Source: [Clostridium] symbiosum (lineage in GTDB: Bacteria > Bacillota > Clostridia > Lachnospirales > Lachnospiraceae). From it: DNA of 64,000 nt. The notes below the pieces were generated by a model that did not search any database, had not been told where the DNA came from, and was given only the letters and a program-made list of their open reading frames with translations. The position numbers and the translations under genes were made by a program. Below, one piece after another: positions 26,681 to 35,337 of this stretch. Location: positions 2,536,001-2,600,000 of the forward strand of contig CP143946.1 in NCBI GenBank assembly GCA_036419695.1, read 5' to 3'. Numbering within the stretch: the first letter of the stretch is position 1; each line of letters begins with the position of its first letter.

Positions 26681-27856
26681 ATGGCATTAAAACAGTATGT
26701 AACAGACGAAAAAGATTACCTTGTCAGCCTGAGAAGATATTTTCATGCTCACCCTGAAGTAAGTCTGAAGGAATATAATACATGCAGGAAAATAGAGGAG
26801 GAGCTGGATAAAATCGGCCTTCCCCACGTAAGAATCGGTGAAACGGGCGTTTATGCCTGGATCGACGGAGAAAAGGGCGAAGGGAAAACCATTGCCCTCC
26901 GGGCCGACATGGACGCACTGGCCATGGAAGATTTAAAAACGGCAGAGTATCACTCACAGAATGAGGGATTCTGCCACGCCTGCGGCCATGACGGCCATAC
27001 GGCTACCCTACTGACCGCGGCAAAGATTTTGAATGCCAAAAAGGGAGAGTTCGGCGGCCATATCCGCCTTTTCTTCCAGCAGGCGGAGGAGATTGGACAG
27101 GGAGCCAGACAGTTTGTCGGAGCCGGACTGCTTAACGGTGTGGACCGGGTGTTTGGAACACATGTGAGCAGCGCCCTGGAGACGGGAAAGATTTCCCTGA
27201 CAAAGGGACCGCAGAATGCGAGCTGTGATTACTTTAAAATCACCATAACCGGCAGAGGCGCCCATGTTTCCAAACCGCACCTCGGAATCGACGCCGCTTA
27301 CATCGCATCCCAGATCGTTGTGGGACTTCAGAGCATCGTAGCCAGAAACACGGATCCGCTTGAAACCGTAGTGGTCGGCGTCGGCGTGATCAAGGCGGGA
27401 ACCCAGTACAATATCGTGGCGGAACATGCCGAGATAGAGGGAACCACCAGAAGCTTCAGCCCCGAAGTCAGGAAATTCACGAATGACAAGGTGGTGCAGA
27501 TTGCCAGACAGACGGCAGAGCTGTATGGGGCGGAGGCGGAAGTGGAAATCCGTGATTATGCGGCTCCCCTTGTAAATGACGCCCAGGTGGTGGAGGAAGT
27601 AACCGCCGTCACAGAAAAGCTCCTTCCGGCGGACGGAATCATCAGCAACTACGAAAAGGCTTTGGGGGCCGACGATTTTGCCGATTATCTGGCGGTTGCG
27701 AAGGGAATGTACGCCTTTGTGGGTACCCATAACCCGGAGGAGCCGAATACGGGAGTGGCACATCATCACGGACTGTTTGATCTCGATGAAAACGGACTGC
27801 TGATCGCATGTAATGTGTATGTGGATTACGCGCTCTGGGTGCTCCAGGAGATGTAG
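26681..27856 (+). CDS. M20 family amidohydrolase linked to methionine import
   Basis: A 391-residue zinc-dependent M20/M40 peptidase of the amidohydrolase (hippurate/N-acyl-amino-acid hydrolase) subgroup. Metal-site motifs are RADMDAL, HACGHDGHTATLLTAA, QQAEEIGQGARQFV, GTHVSS and the late AHHHGLFDLDE. The ATG at 26681 follows GGAGG; an in-frame ATG at 26669 overlaps that site. It is the last gene after metNIQ, only 46 bp on and before a strong terminator. It may therefore release methionine from an N-acyl or dipeptide precursor brought in by MetNIQ. That substrate is inferred from position. Confidence 0.88.
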   Translation: MALKQYVTDEKDYLVSLRRYFHAHPEVSLKEYNTCRKIEEELDKIGLPHVRIGETGVYAWIDGEKGEGKTIALRADMDALAMEDLKTAEYHSQNEGFCHACGHDGHTATLLTAAKILNAKKGEFGGHIRLFFQQAEEIGQGARQFVGAGLLNGVDRVFGTHVSSALETGKISLTKGPQNASCDYFKITITGRGAHVSKPHLGIDAAYIASQIVVGLQSIVARNTDPLETVVVGVGVIKAGTQYNIVAEHAEIEGTTRSFSPEVRKFTNDKVVQIARQTAELYGAEAEVEIRDYAAPLVNDAQVVEEVTAVTEKLLPADGIISNYEKALGADDFADYLAVAKGMYAFVGTHNPEEPNTGVAHHHGLFDLDENGLLIACNVYVDYALWVLQEM

Positions 27857-27902
27857 CGGACAGAAAAGAAATCGATGTTCAGGTAAATAAATAACACGGC
27901 GG

Positions 27903-27956
27903 GGCCGTCAGGAACAGTGTGGTAAGAGAACGACACTGTTCCTGACGGCCTTTTTT
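27903..27956 (+). terminator. Terminator of the met operon
   Basis: An 18-bp perfect stem (GGCCGTCAGGAACAGTGT with its complement at 27933-27950), a 12-nt loop and six T. Confidence 0.93.
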
Positions 27957-28057
27957 GAACTGCAGTGGAGGGAACTGGATAAGCGGCTTCTTTTACGGCC
28001 GGTAGCCAAAAAAGAATTCCAATGTTACAATAGAAACAGCGGAAAAGGGGGGATACG

Positions 28058-30403
28058 ATGGCAGAAGACATTCTGTATGGCTTATTTGATGATTATCTAA
28101 AAGGCACGCCGGTATATGTACCGGTCCTGCTGGGAGTGATTCTGATTGCGCTTGGAAGGTGGATTCTTAAAAAGGAGCATCACTTACCCCGATATATGGT
28201 GGTCGTCACGGTATCAGAATTGATTTTAGCGGAAACCGCAGGCGTGGTTTGCACGGCTTTACCGGACGGAGGCGTCAAAAAGGGAATTATCTTTGGGCTT
28301 TGCCTTTCAGCCATGATTTTGCTGCTCTTTTATGGTGTGGCGAAGTACCTGTGGATTGAGATGCAGTTTTACCTGGTCAGGCATTTTACCGATACGCTGC
28401 ATATAGACTGTGACAACATTAAGGCATGGAAAATTGTGGCTGCGTTGAGTGAGAGGAAAATGACGGTAAGGCAGAATGCAAGGTGTAAAAAACATAAGGT
28501 ATTTCTGCTGATTACCCTGGGTAATTTAAGCGCGGCGGAGCCTCTGATTGAATCCATGAGAGAGGACGGAGCAAGGTATCATTTTTTAATGAATCTGCTC
28601 CGGCTTCGGCAGGGGAAGACAGAACAGGCGTCTGTCCATGCCAGGAGGGCGGAGGAGGCGTGTACGGCCGATACGGATCCGCTAATTCATGCGCAGATTC
28701 TTCATAACAGGGCCGTAAGCCTGATTGGACAAGGACATTACCGTGATGCCGACAAGGCCTTTAAGAGTACGCTGCAGTTTGTGAAAGAACGGAAAATCAG
28801 GAATAAAGGGCTGCTGCTGACAATTTATCAGAACTATGCTTTTAACCGGATTCGGATCGAGGGACGTGATGCGGACTGGAAGGTTATTATAGACGAACTG
28901 CAGGCGCATCTGAACATGGATCATACGATTGAATACCTGGCGCTGTCAAACGTCAGGTTAGAGCTGATGCGGGAAGCAGAGGAGCCGGCCGGGCATTTAA
29001 ATCAAATGGTCAACTGCGGCTTTGACAGAATCCTGCGGGACAAAAAGCTGCCGGAAAGAAATAAGCTTGTCCTGGCTGCCAGTACGGCGCGGATTGTCTG
29101 GGCTTCGGGGCTGGATCCACGCCCCTGTATTGACTATCTGTCAGCCGGGAAAGAGAAACTTCTGGAGCTGCCGATGCCCATCAGATATGAGAGCATGAAG
29201 CAGATTAACATTTTGTTTGAAGGACTTTGCGGCTGCCGCTCAAAAGAGGAGGCTGCACTCAGGGAATATGTGTTCTGGTATAGAAAGAATCAGGCGATCC
29301 CGGATCTGGAAGAATATCTGGGCTCTTCCAAGCTGCCTCGGGTTTCTGTCGATTCCCGGATTTATCTTCTGACGGAACTGGCAGGACTGCAAAAAGAACA
29401 TCCGCAGCAGTATGAGCTGAAGCATTTTATGGATCTGATGCAGGATGCCGCAGCTTTGTGCGATGAAAATTCCCTTTTGCCGGAAGGGCTTCACTGCAGG
29501 CTCAGCATCATGGATGAGCTTTGCGGTGAGCAGAACCTGGACCGGAATTTTAAGGCGGCCCACGCGGACATCATGCGGGAACAGCTTAGCTGGGTAGAGC
29601 CGCGGCTGGATGAACTGATGGAAAATCCACAGATTGCGGAGCTTTATCTCATGCTGGGTTTTTACAGCTTTCATCTGGACGATTACGACAGATGCATCCT
29701 GTACTATGAACGGGTCAGGAAATGTATGGACAGCATCTCACTGGAACACTTTGCACCATGGCTGCACCGGTATTATATGGTGGTGTGTTTCATTGCCCGG
29801 AGCCGGTATTTTTTCAGGGCGGTCGAGAGGATTCAAAGCAGTAAGGAGATACAGACATATGAGGCCCCGCTCCGTCTGTGGTTTGAGGGGGCGTTTATGG
29901 AAGACGGGCTGATGATGTCGGCATTGCTCGGCCGGTTTATGGGGGCCGGGGAGACAATTCCGATAAAAGTGAAGACATGGGAGGAACCGGCAGCAGGGAT
30001 GAAATACTCAGGAACCGTGCTGTGCCGCCATTTCTGGCTGGCCGTTCATCCGGTCGGTCTGGAAATGGATTTCACTTATCAGCAGTTTGCACTGGAAGAA
30101 AATCCTTCCCACTGTTATTTTGCACTGGATCACCATCCAATGCAGACTATGGAGTCGAATGTGATAAAACGGAGCGCCGCACAGACGGGCCGTCCGCCTT
30201 CCGAGGTTCTTTTGCTGGCGTTTGCACCGGACAGTCTGCCGGAACAGGAAAAAACACTTTTTGACTCGGTCTACAATGTGATTGTATCCCATGTGGAGGA
30301 GCCGTGTCCCAAAATACAGGAACTGGAACGGCTGTTTTCCCGTGTCATTCTTCCACGGCCGGTTCCATATTCGGAGAATGGATATGGGCAGGAGGCATTT
30401 TAG
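28058..30403 (+). CDS. Uncharacterised large membrane-anchored helical-repeat protein
   Basis: I do not recognise this 781-residue protein. The N-terminus has three likely membrane helices (PVLLGVILIALGRWIL, VVVTVSELILAETAGVV, IFGLCLSAMILLLFYGVAKYLW). Residues from about 125 to 620 are alpha-helical with a TPR-like character (HNRAVSLIGQGHYRDADKAFKSTL, YLMLGFYSFHLDDYDRCILYYERVRKC). The last 150 residues (GTVLCRHFWLAVHPVGLEMDF...) may form a separate beta-rich domain. The ATG follows AAAGGGGGG. It is a lone gene after a terminator and before the c-di-GMP riboswitch of the next gene. A scaffold or membrane-stress role would be a guess. Confidence 0.8.
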   Translation: MAEDILYGLFDDYLKGTPVYVPVLLGVILIALGRWILKKEHHLPRYMVVVTVSELILAETAGVVCTALPDGGVKKGIIFGLCLSAMILLLFYGVAKYLWIEMQFYLVRHFTDTLHIDCDNIKAWKIVAALSERKMTVRQNARCKKHKVFLLITLGNLSAAEPLIESMREDGARYHFLMNLLRLRQGKTEQASVHARRAEEACTADTDPLIHAQILHNRAVSLIGQGHYRDADKAFKSTLQFVKERKIRNKGLLLTIYQNYAFNRIRIEGRDADWKVIIDELQAHLNMDHTIEYLALSNVRLELMREAEEPAGHLNQMVNCGFDRILRDKKLPERNKLVLAASTARIVWASGLDPRPCIDYLSAGKEKLLELPMPIRYESMKQINILFEGLCGCRSKEEAALREYVFWYRKNQAIPDLEEYLGSSKLPRVSVDSRIYLLTELAGLQKEHPQQYELKHFMDLMQDAAALCDENSLLPEGLHCRLSIMDELCGEQNLDRNFKAAHADIMREQLSWVEPRLDELMENPQIAELYLMLGFYSFHLDDYDRCILYYERVRKCMDSISLEHFAPWLHRYYMVVCFIARSRYFFRAVERIQSSKEIQTYEAPLRLWFEGAFMEDGLMMSALLGRFMGAGETIPIKVKTWEEPAAGMKYSGTVLCRHFWLAVHPVGLEMDFTYQQFALEENPSHCYFALDHHPMQTMESNVIKRSAAQTGRPPSEVLLLAFAPDSLPEQEKTLFDSVYNVIVSHVEEPCPKIQELERLFSRVILPRPVPYSENGYGQEAF

Positions 30404-30474
30404 ACGGTAATTCCGGCTTTCCCTATTATCCATTTATTGTCAATACTTTCCCAGTCTGTTTTTAAAGAAACCAT

Positions 30475-30503
30475 TTGCACTTCCAAACAAAATAAAGTAT
30501 AAT
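30475..30503 (+). promoter_or_regulatory. Promoter upstream of the c-di-GMP riboswitch
   Basis: TTGCAC at 30475-30480, a 17-bp spacer and a perfect TATAAT at 30498-30503, just ahead of the aptamer. Confidence 0.72.
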
Positions 30504-30520
30504 GACTACGAGCAAATATT

Positions 30521-30600
30521 ATATTTGGCAAACCCGTCGAAAGGCGGCGGCGCAAAGCTAAAGGGTCTAAGTAGAAGTATATGACAGCCAGTTGCAATCA
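30521..30600 (+). promoter_or_regulatory. Cyclic di-GMP-I (GEMM) riboswitch aptamer
   Basis: The order of conserved pieces fits the class I c-di-GMP aptamer: GGCAAACC, CGAAAGGCGG, CGCAAAGC, GGGTCTAAGT, TATGACAGCCAGTTGC. The GAAA tetraloop and its C-rich receptor side (GGGTCTAAG) are present. It binds cyclic di-GMP and controls transcription through the terminator at 30617. The only gene downstream is the unknown coiled-coil gene. Confidence 0.9.
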
Positions 30601-30616
30601 TTTTGAATGCGTGTCG

Positions 30617-30650
30617 AGCAGATACCCCGGTTTTTGGTGTCTGCTTTTTC
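30617..30650 (+). terminator. Expression-platform terminator of the c-di-GMP riboswitch
   Basis: AGCAGATACC (30617-30626) pairs with GGTGTCTGCT (30636-30645), followed by TTTTT, 17 nt after the aptamer. I could not decide from sequence whether ligand binding favours or blocks it. Confidence 0.85.
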
Positions 30651-30818
30651 AGTATTGCGTTCATTGGCCGCGGTAATCGGTGCGTAAGGCATCCGGGTTA
30701 CCGTTGATTGTCGATGAAAAATCTGCGAAACGCGCTTTTTCGTTGTTAGACTGCTGATATATCTTCACAAGGATGTTTGGGACAGGTGCAAGCTCCGGGG
30801 TGATATTATTGTTCGTAT
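30651..30818 (+). other. Leader between riboswitch terminator and coiled-coil gene
   Basis: About 170 bp with no gene. It contains one copy (30714-30745, minus orientation) of a short hairpin motif seen again at 31994-32023 and 51806-51837: CAACGA...TTCGC...TTTTCAT. Confidence 0.45.
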
Positions 30819-31799
30819 ATGGCAGCGGAAGGGGAGAAGTATAGAACAAGTATGGAAACCATTGAGAGAATCGAAGAATTAAAGCTTGAAATTGAGAAAC
30901 AGAAAAAGTTCATTGAAAGCGAGAATGAGAAGACTGAGAAAGTAAAAACGTGTTGTGACAGAGTTGCCAGATTACTCTGCACGTGGAGCACAAGGATTGC
31001 TGCGGAGATTACACAGCAGAATTTCGAACAGATGATAGAGCTTCAGCCGGATGAGATCGAGGAACAGAAAATAGAAGCGCTGGAGAAAGAAGTCCTGGAA
31101 CTTTTACAGAAACAGTCAGAAAAGATGGAAACACTGGTCTTTAACAAAGAGATATGGCCGCATATGGACTGCAGAATGCGTGTGAATCTGGACGAGAGGC
31201 TTCGCGACGCTCAGTTTGAGCTGAAAGGAATTGAGAACAAGATGCTGGACGGCACCAGAGCACAGCTGCGTAAACGGGCGATGCAGATGGAGGAGGCCAA
31301 GAACCTCTGCACCCGCATGGAACAGGCGGTGTTGTCTGTAGAGTCATGGGAGAAGCTGTTTCTGATGTTCATGGAGGATATGGAGATAAGACGCCGATCG
31401 GGAATGGACGACACATTTTACCTGATGGAACGTGAGGATATCCGCAGAAAGCTTCAGACCTGCTTTGAGTTTTCAGATGTAATCTGTCAGTCACTGGGAG
31501 AAATGTTATGTTCGTCTATCAGGGATTCCGTCAGCTGCCTGGGGAACTGTCTGATAGGGCACGGATTTCATTTTTCCAGGAACCGTTGGAACAGAACAAA
31601 GACGGCGGCCATTTACACGGGTGAAATCCGTTTATCGGACGAAATTACGGAAGAGATATCCAGATATGCGGCAGGAATTATGTTTATAGAAAAGCATCTG
31701 CATAATATTGAACTGGCGGAAGAAAAAGTCAATAAATACCGGGCGGAACTGGCACGTCTGACCGATCAGGCAAAGGGAACGGGGAAACTGGTAGTTTGA
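30819..31799 (+). CDS. Uncharacterised coiled-coil protein under c-di-GMP riboswitch control
   Basis: I do not recognise this 326-residue protein. It is very rich in Glu, Lys, Met and Cys. Residues about 12-45 (IERIEELKLEIEKQKKFI) and 85-115 are strong coiled-coil candidates, and more helices fill the rest. It has no signal peptide or membrane segment, so it is probably cytoplasmic. The start is unsure: ATG 30819 has GGGGTGAT 14 nt upstream, ATG 30852 has AGGGGAG 15 nt upstream, neither ideal. It is the sole gene behind the GEMM riboswitch, so its expression should follow cyclic di-GMP. Such riboswitches usually control motility, adhesion or surface genes in Clostridia; this protein shows no such domain. 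Confidence 0.78.
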   Translation: MAAEGEKYRTSMETIERIEELKLEIEKQKKFIESENEKTEKVKTCCDRVARLLCTWSTRIAAEITQQNFEQMIELQPDEIEEQKIEALEKEVLELLQKQSEKMETLVFNKEIWPHMDCRMRVNLDERLRDAQFELKGIENKMLDGTRAQLRKRAMQMEEAKNLCTRMEQAVLSVESWEKLFLMFMEDMEIRRRSGMDDTFYLMEREDIRRKLQTCFEFSDVICQSLGEMLCSSIRDSVSCLGNCLIGHGFHFSRNRWNRTKTAAIYTGEIRLSDEITEEISRYAAGIMFIEKHLHNIELAEEKVNKYRAELARLTDQAKGTGKLVV

Positions 31800-31935
31800 A
31801 ACGAGAGGCGCCGGGGTGACGGCGGGAACTGGTTGTGACAGGAACGGCTAAAGCAGAAGTAAGCCGGTGATAATGCGACGGTTTTGGACGGATTCATGAG
31901 GATGAATCCATACTTATAATGAATATCTGTATGAA

Positions 31936-31983
31936 AAGAAGAGGCCCGACGGTGATGAAAACATCATGTCGGGTCTCTTTATA
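31936..31983. terminator. Bidirectional terminator between the coiled-coil gene and pfkB-type kinase
   Basis: AGAGGCCCGAC pairs with GTCGGGTCTCT around an inner TGATG/CATCA stem, with T-rich DNA to the right and AAAAGA to the left. It serves two convergent genes. Confidence 0.85.
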
Positions 31984-32034
31984 ACGAGTGGAAATGAAAA
32001 ATCCGCGAAGTGTTCTGTCGTTGTTGGGACGGGC

Positions 32035-33006
32035 TTAGAACAGACGGTCAAATTCCTCTTTCGTCAAAGACGCTCCCTTTACCCCTACTACAGCTGAGGC
32101 GGCGGTATTGGCAATAATGATTGCGTCCTTCAGGCTTTTTCCCATGCTCAGAGAGGCCATGACCGCGCCGATATGGGAATCGCCGGCGCCTATGGTATCT
32201 ACAACCGGGGAGGGAATTCCGTCCACGTAATAGGCATTCCCGCTCTGCTCCCGGCAATACGTCCCTTTGTCCCCCAGGGTGATGATGACGGTATTGGAGG
32301 TGAGGGAAAAGAGTTTTTCTGCGGAATCTTCAATGGAACCGCATCCGCTCAGGCTCTTCGCCTCGGGTTCATTGATATGGAGCACGGGATGAAGCGCATA
32401 GAGGCGCTGCGTTTTTTCGGGGCTGATCCGGATGCCTCTTGGTCCGGGGGCGTAAAAAATCTCCCTCTGCGGATGTTCTTCCAGATATTCGATCAGTTCT
32501 ATTCCGGTCGGCTCTTCAATTTCCAGGCCGCAGACATAAACCATGTCGCATGCGGTGTGTTTAAACGGTTCCATCCATTCCTTCCGGAAAGTGTACTCCG
32601 CACCGTGATATGACATAAAGGTTCTCTCGCCTCCCGCCTCCACCAGGCAGTAACAGCAGCCGTTTTCCCGGTCGGGGACACGGACGGCGACGGGAAAACC
32701 GTTCCGTTCCAGTTCTCTTGCGACATAATCGCCGTAAAAACCGGTTCCGACTGGGGAGATCAGAGTCAGAGGGACATGAAAGAGCTTGATCATGGACGCC
32801 ACATTATAAGCACAGCCGCCGAGGGCCAGAGACTGGCTGCTGGGGTGGATGTCTTCCTCTGTTTTTGGAAGGTGATCAATATTTATGATAATGTCGACAC
32901 AGGTTGAACCGATGACCATAATGTTCTTCGGCCCGACGTCTGTGTGAAGGACGGTACCGCCGGTTGAAATCTCTTTGATGTTATGGGATGCTGCGTCGTG
33001 AGCCAA
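32035..33006 (-). CDS. PfkB family carbohydrate kinase
   Basis: A 323-residue ribokinase-like sugar kinase that phosphorylates a sugar or nucleoside with ATP. Both PfkB signatures are visible: the N-terminal ALGGCAYNVASM after STCVDIIINIDHLP, and the C-terminal DTIGAGDSHIGAVMASLSMG with the catalytic Asp. The start is a TTG at 33006 behind CGGAGG; an extended -10 element (TGCTATACT) lies about 40 bp further upstream. It is a single gene without a transporter or regulator beside it, so the substrate is open. Confidence 0.9.
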   Translation of the reverse strand: MAHDAASHNIKEISTGGTVLHTDVGPKNIMVIGSTCVDIIINIDHLPKTEEDIHPSSQSLALGGCAYNVASMIKLFHVPLTLISPVGTGFYGDYVARELERNGFPVAVRVPDRENGCCYCLVEAGGERTFMSYHGAEYTFRKEWMEPFKHTACDMVYVCGLEIEEPTGIELIEYLEEHPQREIFYAPGPRGIRISPEKTQRLYALHPVLHINEPEAKSLSGCGSIEDSAEKLFSLTSNTVIITLGDKGTYCREQSGNAYYVDGIPSPVVDTIGAGDSHIGAVMASLSMGKSLKDAIIIANTAASAVVGVKGASLTKEEFDRLF

Positions 33007-33210
33007 TTGAAAAACCTCCGTTCTTATATTGTTTCTATTTTAACAGTATAGCATAATAATTCAGGAAAACCGACAATTTTTTTACCATTTCCAATAAAAT
33101 GTGATAGACTTATAAAAGAAAATCAGAGTCAGAAAACGGCGGCTCCGATGAGCAGGCCGTATGATAAAACGTATGACGAATGAAGCGATAATAAAAGCTG
33201 GAGGCATAAA

Positions 33211-34659
33211 ATGGATAAAACACTGCAAAGCGAAGCACAATATAAAGGAAAAGAAGGCTGGGAAGATAATACAGGAAACTGTAACGGCGGAGAGGATCCA
33301 TACGCCAGGATTACTCAGATTGGGGATAACATACAGGAAAAACTGGTAAGGATCCGGAGAGATTTGCATAAACATCCCGAGACCGCATGGCTTGAGATGA
33401 GGACATCGGCGGTAATTGCGGAAAAACTGACACGGCTGGGTTATGAAGTCCTGACCGGTAAGGACGTGTGCAGAGAGGGAAACAGGCTGGCTGTTCCGGA
33501 CCGGGAGATTCTGGAGGAGCATTACAGAAGGGTAAAGGCCGAAGCGACGATTGAGAGAAAGAGAAACGAGGATGAGGGGCTGGAGATACCCGGATATCCG
33601 GAATATCTTACAAGCGAGATGGAACAGGGATACACCGGCGTGGTCGGCATCCTGCGGTGCGGGGACGGGCCTGTCGTGGCGCTCCGGTTTGATATTGACG
33701 CACTTCCGATGGAGGAGGATACTTCGGAGGCACACCGGCCGCACAGGGAAGGTTTTGCTTCCGTCAACCGCAAAATGATGCACGCCTGCGGCCATGACTG
33801 TCATGCGGCCATCGGGCTTGGCACTGCGGAAATCCTGGCTTCGATGCGTGAACAGCTCCATGGAACGGTAAAACTTCTGTTTCAGCCGGGAGAAGAAGGG
33901 GTGAGGGGAGCAAATGCCATGGTGGCGGCGGGCCATCTGGACGGGGTGGATTATTTTGCCGGAACCCATGTGGCCCCCGATAATACCGGGGATGACGGAG
34001 ATGTGACGCCCGGAACATACGGTTCCCTTGCTACATGCAAATACGATGTCTATTTCAGGGGAGAATCAGCCCATGCGGGAGGATTTCCCGAGAAGGGGAA
34101 GAATGCCGTTCTGGCTGCGGCCCACGCAGTGGTCGCCCTCTCCGGGATTGCACGCCACAGCGGAGGAATAACGAGGGTCAATGTCGGTACGATTCAGGGC
34201 GGCACAAGCAGCAATGTAGTGGCGGACGAGGCCATGATTTCCATGGAAATCCGCGGCGAGACGACGGAGATTAACGGCTACATGGATCAGAGGGCCCGGG
34301 AAATCTGCCGGGCGGCGGCAATGATGGAGGGCTGCACCTGTGAGATGAAACTGATGGGCCATGCGCCTTCCCAGGTGAGTGATCTTCCGTTTGTCGAGAG
34401 GATTGCCAGTGTGGTGAGGGAACATCTGCCCCAGTATTCCGTCAGCAGCACCCCGAATGCAAAGAACTGGGGCAGTGAAGACATCGGCTTTATGATGAAC
34501 CGTGTCCAGGAGCAGGGAGGGCAGGCCGTTTACATGAGGACCACCACTACGATGGCGTCGCCGCAGCATACGGTTCTGTTTGATGTGGACGAGTCGGTTC
34601 TCAAAAAGGGAGCCGTGGTCTTTTCGTCCATCGTCTACGATTTGCTGGGAGAAAATTAA
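33211..34659 (+). CDS. AbgA-like M20 amidohydrolase (aminobenzoyl-glutamate hydrolase family)
   Basis: A 482-residue M20 metallopeptidase that resembles E. coli AbgA, which with AbgB cleaves p-aminobenzoyl-glutamate. Shared features are RRDLHKHPETAWLEMRTS, a long insertion before the first metal ligands (GREGNRLAVPD...YPEYLTSEMEQGYTGVV), RFDIDALPMEE, MMHACGHDCHAAIGLG, FQPGEEGVRGANAMVAAG and ESAHAGGFPEKGKNAVLAAA. The ATG follows GGAGG; the first 35 residues are extra and poorly conserved. No AbgB or AbgT partner is in view, and the next gene is bcp. The M20 fold is certain; folate-fragment hydrolysis is inferred. Confidence 0.87.
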   Translation: MDKTLQSEAQYKGKEGWEDNTGNCNGGEDPYARITQIGDNIQEKLVRIRRDLHKHPETAWLEMRTSAVIAEKLTRLGYEVLTGKDVCREGNRLAVPDREILEEHYRRVKAEATIERKRNEDEGLEIPGYPEYLTSEMEQGYTGVVGILRCGDGPVVALRFDIDALPMEEDTSEAHRPHREGFASVNRKMMHACGHDCHAAIGLGTAEILASMREQLHGTVKLLFQPGEEGVRGANAMVAAGHLDGVDYFAGTHVAPDNTGDDGDVTPGTYGSLATCKYDVYFRGESAHAGGFPEKGKNAVLAAAHAVVALSGIARHSGGITRVNVGTIQGGTSSNVVADEAMISMEIRGETTEINGYMDQRAREICRAAAMMEGCTCEMKLMGHAPSQVSDLPFVERIASVVREHLPQYSVSSTPNAKNWGSEDIGFMMNRVQEQGGQAVYMRTTTTMASPQHTVLFDVDESVLKKGAVVFSSIVYDLLGEN

Positions 34660-34750
34660 CCGGGTAAGGTTTGCAAATAAACGCCCGGCAGAGTATCAGA
34701 AAAATCAGAGTATCAGAAAGATAATTATAAGAAGAAAGGAAATAACAGAT

Positions 34751-35203
34751 ATGCTGGAAACAGGAATGAAGGCACCGGAATTTAAACTTTTAAACCAGGA
34801 GGGAAAAGAAGTCTCCCTGGCCGATTATAGGGGAAAGAAGGTAATACTCTATTTCTACAGTAAAGACAACACGGCCGGCTGCACAAAGCAGGCCTGCTCC
34901 TTTGCCGAACTTTATCCGGATTTCAGGGAGAAGAATGCCGAGGTGATTGGAATCAGCAAAGACACGGTGGAATCACACCGCAAGTTTGCCGAAAAGTACG
35001 GATTGCCGTTTACAATTCTTGCCGATCCGGAGCGGATTGCCATTGAGGCTTACGATGTGTGGAAGGAGAAGAATATGTACGGTAAAAAGGTGATGGGCGT
35101 GGTCAGGACCACGTATCTGATTGATGAGAACGGCATGATTGAAAAAGCGTTCACAAAGGTGAAAGCAGCTGACAACGCCAGACAGATGGCCCAGGAAGTC
35201 TGA
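34751..35203 (+). CDS. bcp: Thiol peroxidase of the Bcp/PrxQ family
   Basis: A 150-residue peroxiredoxin that reduces hydrogen and organic peroxides. The peroxidatic Cys lies in NTAGCTKQACSF near residue 44, with a resolving Cys five residues later, as in PrxQ-type proteins. KAPEFKLLNQEGKEVSLADYRGK and the late VMGVVRTTYLIDENG are typical. The ATG at 34751 follows AAAGGA. The longer open frame from 34580 overlaps the AbgA-like gene and was rejected. It begins about 90 bp after that gene. Confidence 0.95.
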   Translation: MLETGMKAPEFKLLNQEGKEVSLADYRGKKVILYFYSKDNTAGCTKQACSFAELYPDFREKNAEVIGISKDTVESHRKFAEKYGLPFTILADPERIAIEAYDVWKEKNMYGKKVMGVVRTTYLIDENGMIEKAFTKVKAADNARQMAQEV

Positions 35204-35337
35204 TGGCGCTGCCCGGGCCATCTTAAAAATATGTAAAAACCACTTGCAATACTCCTGAAGCAGCAGTAGAATATGAGATTGGCTGGGAAATCCGGCTCTG
35301 AATTTTATGATGCGATCACAGGAAAGGAAAGCAGATT

